From positions 2,370 to 15,866 of the forward strand of contig JAUMWZ010000024.1 in NCBI GenBank assembly GCA_030529405.1: a stretch of DNA of 13,497 bases, written 5' to 3'. Under the pieces are notes generated by a model, which saw only the letters and a list, made by a program, of their open reading frames with translations, made no database searches and had not been told where the DNA came from. This DNA is from Bacteroides sp. (GTDB lineage Bacteria; Bacteroidota; Bacteroidia; Bacteroidales; Bacteroidaceae). The translations under genes and the position numbers were made by a program. Below are positions 6,739 to 13,497 of the stretch, one piece after another; positions within the stretch are counted from its first letter, which is position 1; each line of letters starts with the position of its first letter.

Positions 6739-7299
6739 TTACACTGTCATTATTTCTTTTTCTTTTTCAGCTAAAGCGTCGTCCACTTGCTTAATATACT
6801 TGTCGTGTATCTTTTGAAGTTTAGCCTCAGCATTCTTTTGTTCGTCTTCAGCAAGACCTTCTTTATTTGCTTTTTTAAGTGCATCTATTCCGTCACGTCT
6901 TGCGTTTCTGATGCTAACCTTAGCATTTTCTGCCTCTGCTTTACACTGTTTTGCAAGCTGTTTACGTCTTTCTTCTGTCAATGGCGGTATTCCAAGACGA
7001 ATTATTTCGCCGTTATTCTCAGGAGTGATGCCTAAGTCTGAATCCATAATTGCTTTTTCAATAGCACGAAACATACTCTTATCCCATGGCTTGATAGCTA
7101 TACTGCGTGCATCGGGTGTTGTCACTGCTGCCACATTGCTAATAGGAACCATACTTCCGTAAGAGTCCACTCTGATGCCATCTAACAATCTTGTACTTGC
7201 TTTTCCAGCTCTAATGTGAGCAAGAGATTCATCAAGGTGCATGATAGCCATATCCATCTTCTCTTGAGAATTGTCTAATATAGTTTTCACTTCTGCCAT
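6739..7299 (-). CDS. frr: Ribosome recycling factor (Frr)
   Basis: Frr, with EF-G, splits the post-termination ribosome so that its subunits can be reused. The 186-residue length is the family norm. The start at ATG 7299 gives MAEVKTILDNSQEKMDMAI. A longer reading from TTG at 7344 would begin inside the promoter and is rejected. Recognisable features are HIRAGKAST near residues 32-40, the VPISNVAAVTTPDARS segment, the PPLTEERRKQLAKQCK segment of the hinge region, and the long C-terminal helix with VSIRNARRDGIDALKK. The fold is a three-helix bundle with an inserted beta domain. A promoter with exact consensus boxes lies at 7342-7373. rsgA follows after 14 nt. Confidence 0.97.
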   Translation of the reverse strand: MAEVKTILDNSQEKMDMAIMHLDESLAHIRAGKASTRLLDGIRVDSYGSMVPISNVAAVTTPDARSIAIKPWDKSMFRAIEKAIMDSDLGITPENNGEIIRLGIPPLTEERRKQLAKQCKAEAENAKVSIRNARRDGIDALKKANKEGLAEDEQKNAEAKLQKIHDKYIKQVDDALAEKEKEIMTV

Positions 7300-7341
7300 A
7301 ATCAGTCTTATATTTATATGTTTATATGATGTTCGTTGTAG

Positions 7342-7373
7342 CAAAAGTATATCTTTTTATTGTATAATACAAA
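7342..7373 (-). promoter_or_regulatory. Promoter of frr-rsgA
   Basis: On the minus strand, TTTG (7373-7370) is followed after 20 nt by TACTTTTG (7349-7342), an exact Bacteroidetes-type match. The expected start near 7335 leaves a leader of about 36 nt. Repeat array E begins 26 bp upstream of the TTTG box. Confidence 0.75.
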
Positions 7374-7398
7374 AACGAACATATATGATAAGCGGAGT

Positions 7399-7486
7399 AA
7401 ACTGTATATAATCAAGAAGTAAACTATATACAACTGACTTGCAAACGATATATAGTTTAGAAGTCAGCTATATATGGTTTGGAAAA
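7399..7486 (+). repeat. 22-bp-periodic intergenic array E (four units), between divergent promoters
   Basis: Exact 22-bp units start at 7399, 7421, 7443 and 7465. The third holds AAACGATATATAGTTTAG. The last is CAGCTATATATGG followed by TTTGGAAAA. The array lies outside both inferred transcripts: 26 bp from the frr -33 box and 25 bp from the cobalamin -33 box. It is thus centred between two divergent promoters and could act on either. Confidence 0.88.
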
Positions 7487-7510
7487 CCATTGTAGTAACA
7501 GCCTCGATTT

Positions 7511-7542
7511 ATTGCTAATAGAACAAAAAAAGATTACTTTTG
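7511..7542 (+). promoter_or_regulatory. Promoter of the cobalamin gene cluster
   Basis: ATTG (7511-7514, three of four matches to TTTG) is followed after 20 nt by TACTTTTG (7535-7542), an exact TAnnTTTG. The expected start near 7549 leaves only about 40 nt before the ATG at 7590. That is far too short for a cobalamin riboswitch, so if this promoter is right, control should act on transcription initiation. Confidence 0.65.
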
Positions 7543-7589
7543 AAACAAGATTACACATAAAGAGTTTTGCAGAAAAAACATACATACAA

Positions 7590-8996
7590 ATGAATAAGGG
7601 AAATATTATCGTTGTCGGAATTGGACCTGGTAGCGAACAAGACATAACACCATCTGCCATAGAGGCAATAAAGAAAGCAGACGTGGTTATAGGATATAAA
7701 TATTACTTTCAATTTATAACCAAGTATATAAACCAAAAGGCTGAGTGCATAGACACAGGTATGAAAAGAGAAAAAGCAAGGGCAGAACTAGCCTTTGAGC
7801 ATGCTGAACTTGGGAAACAAGTATGCGTTATCAGCTCGGGAGATGCAGGCATTTACGGTATGTCGCCACTAATATATGAGATGAAAAAGGAAAGAAACAG
7901 CGAGGTGACTATTAGTGTTGTGCCAGGAATTAGTGCTTTCCAAAAAGCAGCAGCATTGTTGGGTGCGCCAATAGGTCACGACTTCTGCGTCATCTCACTA
8001 TCTGACCTTATGACCTCGTGGGAGATTATTGAAAAGAGAATAGAGGCTGCTGCAATGGCAGACTTTGTTACGTCAATATACAATCCTAAGAGTGAAGGAA
8101 GGTATTGGCAGCTTTACAGACTGAAAGAAATATTTCTAAATCACAGAAAAGAAGATACACCAGTCGGGTTTGTAAGGCAGGCTGGACGAGAAGAACAAGC
8201 TGTGACAATAACCACACTAAAGGAATTTAACCCCGAAGATGTGGATATGTTTACCGTGATTATTATAGGAAATTCACAGACATACAAGTTTGACAACTCG
8301 GTAATTACACCTCGTGGATATTACAGAGAAGTAAAAGATGAAAGTGTAGGAAAAGGACAAGAGATAATGATTGAGTCTTTCTCAAAGATTGACAGTGAAC
8401 TAAGAAACAAGAATATAGACTTAGACAGGAAGTGGGCGCTATATCATGCAATTCACACAACTGCTGATTTTGAGATGGAAAACATCATATATACCGACAA
8501 AGATGTGGTTAAAAAACTGCACGAATATGCTGTAAGTGGAAAGATAAAGACTATAATTACCGACGTAACAATGGCTGCTTCGGGAATAAGAAAAGGAGCA
8601 TTGCAGAGGTTAGGAATAGAAGTTAAGTGCTATTTGAACGATGAAAGAGCTGTTGAACAAGCTAAAAGAAAAGGAACAACACGCTCACAAGAGGCAATAC
8701 GTATAGCTGTTGAAGACCACCCCGATGCATTGTTTGTGTTTGGAAACGCACCTACTGCGCTCATAGAACTATGCGACTTGATAAGAAAAGGTAAAGCACA
8801 TCCGGTAGGAGTAATAGGTGCTCCGGTGGGATTTGTGAACGTAAAAGAGTCAAAGTATATGATTAAGTCGTTCGCAAATGTGAATAAAATAATTGTTGAG
8901 GGTAGACGTGGAGGAAGTAATATAGCTGCTACTTTGGTAAACTCAATACTTACTTTCGACGACGCTAAAGAACTAAAACCGGGTAGAGATTTATAG
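7590..8996 (+). CDS. cbiHC: Fused precorrin-3B C17-methyltransferase (CbiH/CobJ) and precorrin-8X methylmutase (CbiC/CobH)
   Basis: This 468-residue protein joins two corrin-ring steps. Residues 1 to about 245 are a tetrapyrrole methylase of the CbiH/CobJ type: VVGIGPG at the N-terminus (8-14), SSGDAGIYGM (82-91), VPGISAFQKAAALLGAPIGHDF and TSIYNPKSEGR. This part uses SAM to methylate C17 and drives ring contraction. Residues from about 258 to 455 are CbiC/CobH, which moves a methyl group from C11 to C12. AIHTTADFE holds the expected catalytic histidine (H289), and TDVTMAASGI, FGNAPTALIEL and GAPVGFVNVKESK are typical. The ATG at 7590 was chosen because a longer frame opens at a TTG inside repeat array E and adds 37 residues with no family match. 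Cobalt state (Cbi or Cob route) cannot be read from sequence; an anaerobe would use the cobalt-early route. The next gene begins 2 nt on. Confidence 0.93.
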   Translation: MNKGNIIVVGIGPGSEQDITPSAIEAIKKADVVIGYKYYFQFITKYINQKAECIDTGMKREKARAELAFEHAELGKQVCVISSGDAGIYGMSPLIYEMKKERNSEVTISVVPGISAFQKAAALLGAPIGHDFCVISLSDLMTSWEIIEKRIEAAAMADFVTSIYNPKSEGRYWQLYRLKEIFLNHRKEDTPVGFVRQAGREEQAVTITTLKEFNPEDVDMFTVIIIGNSQTYKFDNSVITPRGYYREVKDESVGKGQEIMIESFSKIDSELRNKNIDLDRKWALYHAIHTTADFEMENIIYTDKDVVKKLHEYAVSGKIKTIITDVTMAASGIRKGALQRLGIEVKCYLNDERAVEQAKRKGTTRSQEAIRIAVEDHPDALFVFGNAPTALIELCDLIRKGKAHPVGVIGAPVGFVNVKESKYMIKSFANVNKIIVEGRRGGSNIAATLVNSILTFDDAKELKPGRDL

Positions 8997-8998
8997 AA

Positions 8999-10195
8999 AT
9001 GGGCGACAAAAATCAAAGGTTTGACATCATAGGCATAACAGACAACCGACAAGTTGAGTTTAGCACTGAGGTAAAGAGTGTAATATCTGGCGGAAAAGTA
9101 TTCTCTGGCGGACTGCGACATAAAGAGATTGTTGCCGAACTGTTACCTGAAGACTACACTTGGATAAACATCACTGTGCCGTTGGACAATGTGTTTAGCG
9201 AGTACAAAAAGCACAGTCACATTGTAGTCTTTGCATCGGGCGACCCACTGTTCTTTGGATTTGCCAACACAGTTATGCGCAAATTGCCCGAAGCAGAAGT
9301 AAAGGTTTATCCCAACTTCAACTCATTGCAGTTGCTGGCTCATCGTTGTTTGCAACCATACCATGATATGCGTACCATTTCACTAACGGGAAGACCGTGG
9401 AAAGCACTAGATACTGCACTGATTGAAGGAGTAGGGTTAATCGGCTCACTAACAGATAGAGAGAAGACACCAAACATCATTGCGCAAAGAATGCTAGAAT
9501 ACGGGTTTGACAACTATATATTGTTTGTAGGTGAATGCTTAGGAAATGAGTTGGAAACTGTATATAAATTAAAACTCAGTGATGCATCGTTTAGAACCTT
9601 TAGACAGCCTAATTGCGTAATACTTGTAAAACAACAAGATAGAGAACGATTATTTGGTATCCCCGAGAGTATGTTTGAATTGCTTGACGGCAGAGCTAAC
9701 ATGATTACCAAAGCACCTATACGCTTGGTCACGCTAAGTATGCTTGACCTTTACAGCAAGCACACTTTTTGGGATATTGGCTTTTGCACTGGCTCTGTTT
9801 CAATAGAGGTCAAGTTGCAATTTCCTCATATTGATGTTTTCGCTTTTGAAAAGAGAGAAAGCGGAGAAAGACTGATTACGGAAAACAGTAAGAAGTTTGG
9901 CACACCAGGCATAACACACTTCATAGGCGATTTCGCTGATATGTGCGTTAAAGGTATAGACAAGCCAGATGCTGTTTTTATAGGCGGACACGGCGGAAGA
10001 ATGAACGATATAGTGGAGAAAGTAGCGAGTGTAATTCAAGAGAATGGTGTGTTGGTGTTCAATTCAGTTTCGGACAGTAGCAAAGAGATGTTTGAACAAG
10101 CCACAGAAAGACATGGGTTTGAGATTGTAAAAAGGCTGAATATCACGGTAGATAACCACAATCCTATTGAGATTATAAAAGCAATAAAGCGATGA
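8999..10195 (+). CDS. cbiET: Precorrin-6Y C5,15-methyltransferase, decarboxylating (CbiE-CbiT fusion)
   Basis: The 398-residue enzyme methylates the ring at C5 and C15 with loss of the acetate carboxyl at C12, using SAM. The N-terminal half (to about 205) is the CbiE tetrapyrrole methylase, with FASGDPLFFG (78-87), the PNFNSLQLLAHR segment and FVGECLG. The C-terminal half is CbiT, a Rossmann methyltransferase: FWDIGFCTGSVSIE (257-270) is the SAM-binding loop, and DAVFIGGHGGRM is the conserved active-site segment. CbiE and CbiT are separate genes in Salmonella but are fused as CobL in aerobic producers and often in Bacteroidetes. The stop overlaps the start of cbiA by four bases (ATGA), which suggests translational coupling. 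Confidence 0.93.
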   Translation: MGDKNQRFDIIGITDNRQVEFSTEVKSVISGGKVFSGGLRHKEIVAELLPEDYTWINITVPLDNVFSEYKKHSHIVVFASGDPLFFGFANTVMRKLPEAEVKVYPNFNSLQLLAHRCLQPYHDMRTISLTGRPWKALDTALIEGVGLIGSLTDREKTPNIIAQRMLEYGFDNYILFVGECLGNELETVYKLKLSDASFRTFRQPNCVILVKQQDRERLFGIPESMFELLDGRANMITKAPIRLVTLSMLDLYSKHTFWDIGFCTGSVSIEVKLQFPHIDVFAFEKRESGERLITENSKKFGTPGITHFIGDFADMCVKGIDKPDAVFIGGHGGRMNDIVEKVASVIQENGVLVFNSVSDSSKEMFEQATERHGFEIVKRLNITVDNHNPIEIIKAIKR

Positions 10196-11502
10196 GAAAG
10201 ATTCCTCAACTTCTTATTGGTGCAGCAACTTCGGGCAGCGGAAAGACAACCTTCACAACAGGGCTATTAAGATTGTTGCGAAACAGAGGTTTGCGTGTTC
10301 AGCCATATAAGTGTGGTCCCGACTACATTGACACTAAATACCACGAATTTGCTTCAGGCACAACATCTGTAAACTTAGACCTTTGGCTATCGTCTAAAGA
10401 GCATGTGAAAGACATATATAATAAGTATGCCGACAAAGCAGACGTATGCGTGGCGGAAGGTGTTATGGGTTTGTTCGACGGATATAACGGTATGCAGGGC
10501 AGTAGTGCAGACGTGGCACGTACGATAAACATACCCGTTGTTTTATTGGTTAATGCTAAGTCCACAGCTTATAGCGTTGCAGCCACAATATATGGTTTCA
10601 CAAAGTTCTGTAAAGATATAAACGTGGTGGGAGTTGTGTTCAACAACGTTGCTTCTGAACGTCATTTTTCGCTCTTGCAACAAGCATGTTGCGACGTAGG
10701 TGTGGAGTGTTTCGGATTTATTCCTCAACTGAAAGAACTTGAAGTGCCTTCACGCCACTTGGGATTAACGCTTGACAAGCGATACGACTTTAATCTGTTT
10801 GCCGACAGGATAGCCTCTGCCATTGAGCAAAGTGTAGACATTGACAAGATGCTCAAACATTGTCTTTGCGACATAGAAGAACAGCCAAACAAAAAACAGT
10901 TTGATGCTGTTTGCAAACCATATAGAGTTGCCGTGGCAAGTGATAACAGTTTCAATTTCGTTTATATAGAAAACATTTCTAAACTCAATACAGTTGGCGA
11001 AGTGGTATATTTCAGTCCGACAGAAGATGAAAAACTTCCTGAGTGCGACCTTCTTTATCTGCCCGGTGGATATCCTGAGTTCTACCTCAAAGAGCTTTCG
11101 TCAAACATTCAGATGCGCACACAAATAAAGGAATATATAGAGAGCGGAGGCAAGACCATAGCAGAGTGTGGAGGAATGATGTACTTATGCGAAAGCATAA
11201 AAGATATTGACGGAACGGAGTATGATATGGTGGGTGTGTTGCCACAAAAAGCCACTATGGAAAATATGAAGCTGACACTAGGATACAGAACTCTTGAAGT
11301 AAACGGCAGACTGTGGAAGGGGCATGAGTTCCACTATTCTAAGATTGAAGACACATCGAGAACAAACGCCATGAACATAGCCATTGCCAAAGACGCAAGA
11401 GGTAAAGAGGTGGCAACGGCACTATACAGATATAAAAACACAATAGCAGGCTACACGCACCTATATTGGGCAGAGTCTGACATTGAAAATCTTTGGAAGT
11501 AG
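10192..11502 (+). CDS. cbiA: Cobyrinate a,c-diamide synthase (CbiA)
   Basis: This ATP- and glutamine-dependent enzyme amidates the a and c acetate side chains of cobyrinate. The 436-residue length fits. The N-terminal dethiobiotin-synthetase-like domain has the P-loop ATSGSGKTT (12-20), YKCGPDYID (39-47) and AEGVMGLFDG (88-97), all typical. The C-terminal class I glutaminase-like domain has LPGGYPE (290-296), the nucleophile C326 in AECGGMMYL, EFHYSKIE and a final GYTHLYWAE with H423 as likely partner. Aerobic CobB does the same reaction on hydrogenobyrinate; I call CbiA because the organism appears to be an anaerobe, which is inference. It overlaps cbiET by 4 bp and is followed by the adenosyltransferase with no gap. 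Confidence 0.95.
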   Translation: MRKIPQLLIGAATSGSGKTTFTTGLLRLLRNRGLRVQPYKCGPDYIDTKYHEFASGTTSVNLDLWLSSKEHVKDIYNKYADKADVCVAEGVMGLFDGYNGMQGSSADVARTINIPVVLLVNAKSTAYSVAATIYGFTKFCKDINVVGVVFNNVASERHFSLLQQACCDVGVECFGFIPQLKELEVPSRHLGLTLDKRYDFNLFADRIASAIEQSVDIDKMLKHCLCDIEEQPNKKQFDAVCKPYRVAVASDNSFNFVYIENISKLNTVGEVVYFSPTEDEKLPECDLLYLPGGYPEFYLKELSSNIQMRTQIKEYIESGGKTIAECGGMMYLCESIKDIDGTEYDMVGVLPQKATMENMKLTLGYRTLEVNGRLWKGHEFHYSKIEDTSRTNAMNIAIAKDARGKEVATALYRYKNTIAGYTHLYWAESDIENLWK

Positions 11503-12126
11503 ATGAGAAAGATATACACCAAGCAAGGCGATAAAGGAGAAACGGCAATCTTTGGAGGTACACGGGTGCCAAAAGATAACGTCAGAATAGATGCTAACGG
11601 AGAACTTGACGAACTAAACAGCAGAATAGGGCTTGTCAGATTTATCGTTAGTGAGGAGATAAAGCGTGATGAGAGCAGGGCAAAGACACTCACGGGTTGG
11701 GAAAAGATGCTACACAAAATACAAATGGAGCTAATGTCTGTGATGAGCAACGTAGCTACACTTCATACCCAAAGAGAGAAAAATCCAAACCCACTAAATA
11801 GAGAATTAACAAGAGAGATAGAGAAGTTTATGGACGAAATGATGAGCGAGATGACCGAAAACGGCTTTTTCATTCTTCCAGGTGGTACTTACCTATCGTC
11901 GCAACTGCATTTGGCAAGAACTCAAGCAAGAAGAGCCGAGCGCAGACTATGCACTCTGAACCGAATAGATAAGGTGGACGACTGCATAATGACACTTATA
12001 AACAGACTGTCAGACTTGTTTTTCATAATGGCAAGGCACGATATGCACTCACAAAACTGGAGTGAAGACAAGTGGCAGGAGTTTGGATATAAGCGAAAAA
12101 AGAAAGTCAGTCCTCCAAAGCTTTAA
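11503..12126 (+). CDS. PduO-type ATP:cob(I)alamin/corrinoid adenosyltransferase
   Basis: This enzyme transfers the adenosyl group of ATP to Co(I) corrinoid, forming the upper ligand of adenosylcobalamin. The 207-residue protein is of the PduO/MMAB class, not the CobA/BtuR class. The ATP-binding N-terminus TKQGDKGETAIFGG (6-19) and the RVPKDNVRIDANGELDELNS stretch (21-40) match. So do FILPGG (123-128), the LARTQARRAERR helix (138-149) with the conserved arginines and glutamate, and INRLSDLFFIMAR (166-178). It is all-alpha and probably trimeric. The start codon directly abuts the cbiA stop. Its place between CbiA and CbiP matches the chemistry, since CbiP acts on the adenosylated a,c-diamide. 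The C-terminus is lysine-rich and likely disordered. Confidence 0.92.
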   Translation: MRKIYTKQGDKGETAIFGGTRVPKDNVRIDANGELDELNSRIGLVRFIVSEEIKRDESRAKTLTGWEKMLHKIQMELMSVMSNVATLHTQREKNPNPLNRELTREIEKFMDEMMSEMTENGFFILPGGTYLSSQLHLARTQARRAERRLCTLNRIDKVDDCIMTLINRLSDLFFIMARHDMHSQNWSEDKWQEFGYKRKKKVSPPKL

Positions 12127-12163
12127 GTTGTCTGACCTGCAAAGGGATATACACAACAGACGC

Positions 12164-12251
12164 AAACTATATACAGCTGACTTGCAAACTGTATATAGTC
12201 GTTTTGCAAACTGTATATAACTGAATTACAGACTATATATGGTTTAGAAAA
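12164..12251 (+). repeat. 22-bp-periodic intergenic array F (four units), inside the cobalamin cluster
   Basis: Exact 22-bp units start at 12164, 12186, 12208 and 12230. The first three begin AAACTATATACAG, AAACTGTATATAG and AAACTGTATATAA, and the last ends TATATATGGTTTAGAAAA. The 22 bases before it (12142-12163) hold GATATACAC in the same phase and may be a decayed fifth unit. The array fills most of the 187-bp gap between the adenosyltransferase gene and cbiP and ends 62 bp before the cbiP start. I find no terminator in this gap and no consensus promoter outside the array, so it may be transcribed by read-through. Confidence 0.88.
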
Positions 12252-12313
12252 GCAACAAACGACATACAGAAAGCGAGCAAGAACACACAACACAGAAAGA
12301 CATAACTAAACAA

Positions 12314-13497
12314 ATGGAAAATAAGCATCTAAGACCAATAATGCTAGCAGGAACGGGCAGCGATGTAGGCAAGAGTGTGATAGCAACAGGGCTTTGCAGA
12401 ATATTCAAGCAAGACGGCTACACACCAGCACCATTCAAGGCTCAAAATATGGCTCTAAACTCTTATGCCACACCCGATGGATTAGAAATAGGAAGAGCGC
12501 AAGCTGTTCAGGCGGAAGCTGCATCTATTCCTTGCTCAACAGATATGAATCCGCTACTGCTAAAACCTAGTTCTGAACGCACATCGCAGGTAGTGTTGTT
12601 GGGAAAAGTTATTGGCGACAGAAATGCTTATGAATATTTCAGAAAAGAAGGAAGAGAGGAGTTGCGCAAAACTGTGAACGACGCTTTCGACAGACTTGCA
12701 CAGAAACACAATCCGATAGTAATGGAAGGTGCGGGCAGTATATCCGAAATAAACCTTAGAGATAGTGACTTGGTAAATATGCCAATGGCTAAACACGCCA
12801 AAGCAAAGGTAATATTGGTGGCAGATATAGACCGTGGAGGAGTGTTTGCAAGTGTATATGGCTCTGTTATGTTGCAGACTGAAGAAGACAGAAAGCTCAT
12901 TAAGGGGATAATAATAAATAAGTTCAGAGGAGATATAAGACTGTTTGAAAGCGGAATAAATATGATTGAAGACTTATGTAAAGTTCCTGTTCTTGGAGTT
13001 GTCCCTTACTATAAAGACATATATATAGAGGAAGAAGATTCTGTCGGACTAGAATTGAAAAACAAAACATACACAGAGGGCAAGGTAAACATAGCTGTTG
13101 TACTTCTACGTCATATATCAAACTTTACCGATTTCAACGTCATTGAGCAAGACAACCGTGTACACCTTTACTACACAAACAACACTAATGAACTTGAAAA
13201 GGCAGATATAATTATAATTCCAGGAAGTAAGAATACGCTCAGCGACCTATATGAATTGCGCAAAAATGGAGTAGCACAGTCAGTTCAACGAGCATACAGA
13301 GACGGGAAAACAGTTATCGGTATATGCGGAGGATATCAGATTATGGGAACAGAGGTAGAAGACCCTGCGGGAATAGAAGGCTCATTCAAGAAGTTGCCGG
13401 GGCTTGGTTTGTTGCCAACACGTACTGTTATGGAAGCAGAAAAGGTAACAAAACAAGTGGAATTTAAGTTTAATGGAGGCGAAAACCTATGTAGAGG
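12314..13497 (+). CDS. cbiP: Cobyric acid synthase (CbiP/CobQ), partial, C-terminus off the right edge
   Basis: This glutamine- and ATP-dependent enzyme amidates the b, d, e and g side chains of adenosylcobyrinate a,c-diamide to give adenosylcobyrate. The frame from ATG 12314 stays open to the window end and gives 394 of the usual roughly 490 residues. Diagnostic features are the P-loop GTGSDVGKS (13-21), PAPFKAQNMALNSY (38-51), GRAQAVQAEAA (60-70), NPLLLKPSSERTSQVV, VMEGAGSISEINLRD (136-150) and VADIDRGGVFAS (169-180). The glutaminase part has IIIPGSKNT (300-308) and the nucleophile C338 in IGICGGYQIMG. The final catalytic histidine lies beyond the edge. It follows the other cobalamin genes on the same strand after the 187-bp gap that holds array F. 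Confidence 0.95.
   Translation, partial: MENKHLRPIMLAGTGSDVGKSVIATGLCRIFKQDGYTPAPFKAQNMALNSYATPDGLEIGRAQAVQAEAASIPCSTDMNPLLLKPSSERTSQVVLLGKVIGDRNAYEYFRKEGREELRKTVNDAFDRLAQKHNPIVMEGAGSISEINLRDSDLVNMPMAKHAKAKVILVADIDRGGVFASVYGSVMLQTEEDRKLIKGIIINKFRGDIRLFESGINMIEDLCKVPVLGVVPYYKDIYIEEEDSVGLELKNKTYTEGKVNIAVVLLRHISNFTDFNVIEQDNRVHLYYTNNTNELEKADIIIIPGSKNTLSDLYELRKNGVAQSVQRAYRDGKTVIGICGGYQIMGTEVEDPAGIEGSFKKLPGLGLLPTRTVMEAEKVTKQVEFKFNGGENLCR

Noticed and set aside
7300..7344. Longer Frr starting at a TTG at 7344
   Set aside because: It would start upstream of the predicted transcription start and add residues absent from the 186-residue family length.
7479..7589. Upstream extension of the CbiH-CbiC protein from a TTG
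   Set aside because: The TTG lies in the last unit of array E and before the inferred promoter; the extra 37 residues have no family likeness, while the ATG at 7590 begins exactly at the methylase fold.
9555..9576. A unit-like AAACTGTATATAA inside cbiET
   Set aside because: It encodes an in-frame, family-plausible stretch (ETVYKLK), stands alone, and has no phased neighbours at 22 bp.
10911..10934. TTTGCAAACCATATAGAG inside cbiA, resembling the array unit
   Set aside because: It is in frame in cbiA (VCKPYR), with no second unit at 22 bp on either side; most likely a chance match.

Overview
The window looks like a chromosomal segment of a low-GC member of the Bacteroidales, most likely Prevotella-like. 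Three things point there. Core promoters fit the Bacteroidetes pattern (TTTG, about 20 nt, then TAnnTTTG, here repeatedly TACTTTTG). Shine-Dalgarno sequences are not obvious. The gene types are typical of the group: a DUF3109 protein, a membrane-anchored helix-hairpin-helix protein, a small outer-membrane beta-barrel, and CbiH-CbiC and CbiE-CbiT fusions. The genus is inference.

Layout. Bases 1-1565 are on the minus strand: a mazG-type pyrophosphohydrolase (cut by the left edge), a cysteine-rich DUF3109 gene, and two identical tRNA-Val(TAC) genes with their own promoter and terminator. Bases 2153-5393 are on the plus strand: murF, a helix-hairpin-helix (ComEA-like) membrane protein and a secreted beta-barrel protein. 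Bases 5792-7299 are on the minus strand: frr followed 14 nt later by rsgA, two ribosome-cycle genes. Bases 7590-13497 are on the plus strand and form a late cobalamin cluster: a CbiH-CbiC fusion, CbiET, CbiA, a PduO-type corrinoid adenosyltransferase and CbiP (cut by the right edge). The first four cobalamin genes are packed with 2 nt, -4 nt and 0 nt between them. They carry out ring contraction, C5/C15 methylation with decarboxylation, methyl migration, a,c-amidation, corrinoid adenosylation and the remaining side-chain amidations. The early cobalamin genes and the cobalt chelatase are not in the window.

The most unusual content is not coding. Six intergenic gaps each hold an 88-bp element made of four units with an exact 22-bp period. 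Each unit centres on a dyad resembling AAAC-TATATATA-GTTT. When all six are put in one orientation, five end in TATATRGTTT or TATAGAGTTT followed by AGAAAA, GGAAAA or CTAAAA (the sixth, C, is of the first type), so they are copies of one polar element. Two are inverted relative to the other four. They lie in promoter gaps, inside the cobalamin cluster and between convergent genes. One copy (5512-5731) decays rightward over about six more in-phase units. I could not identify this family. Leading explanations are a dispersed MITE-like repeat or a phased binding-site array for a DNA-binding protein.

No cobalamin riboswitch was recognised before either block of cobalamin genes. The inferred cobalamin promoter leaves only about 40 nt of leader.
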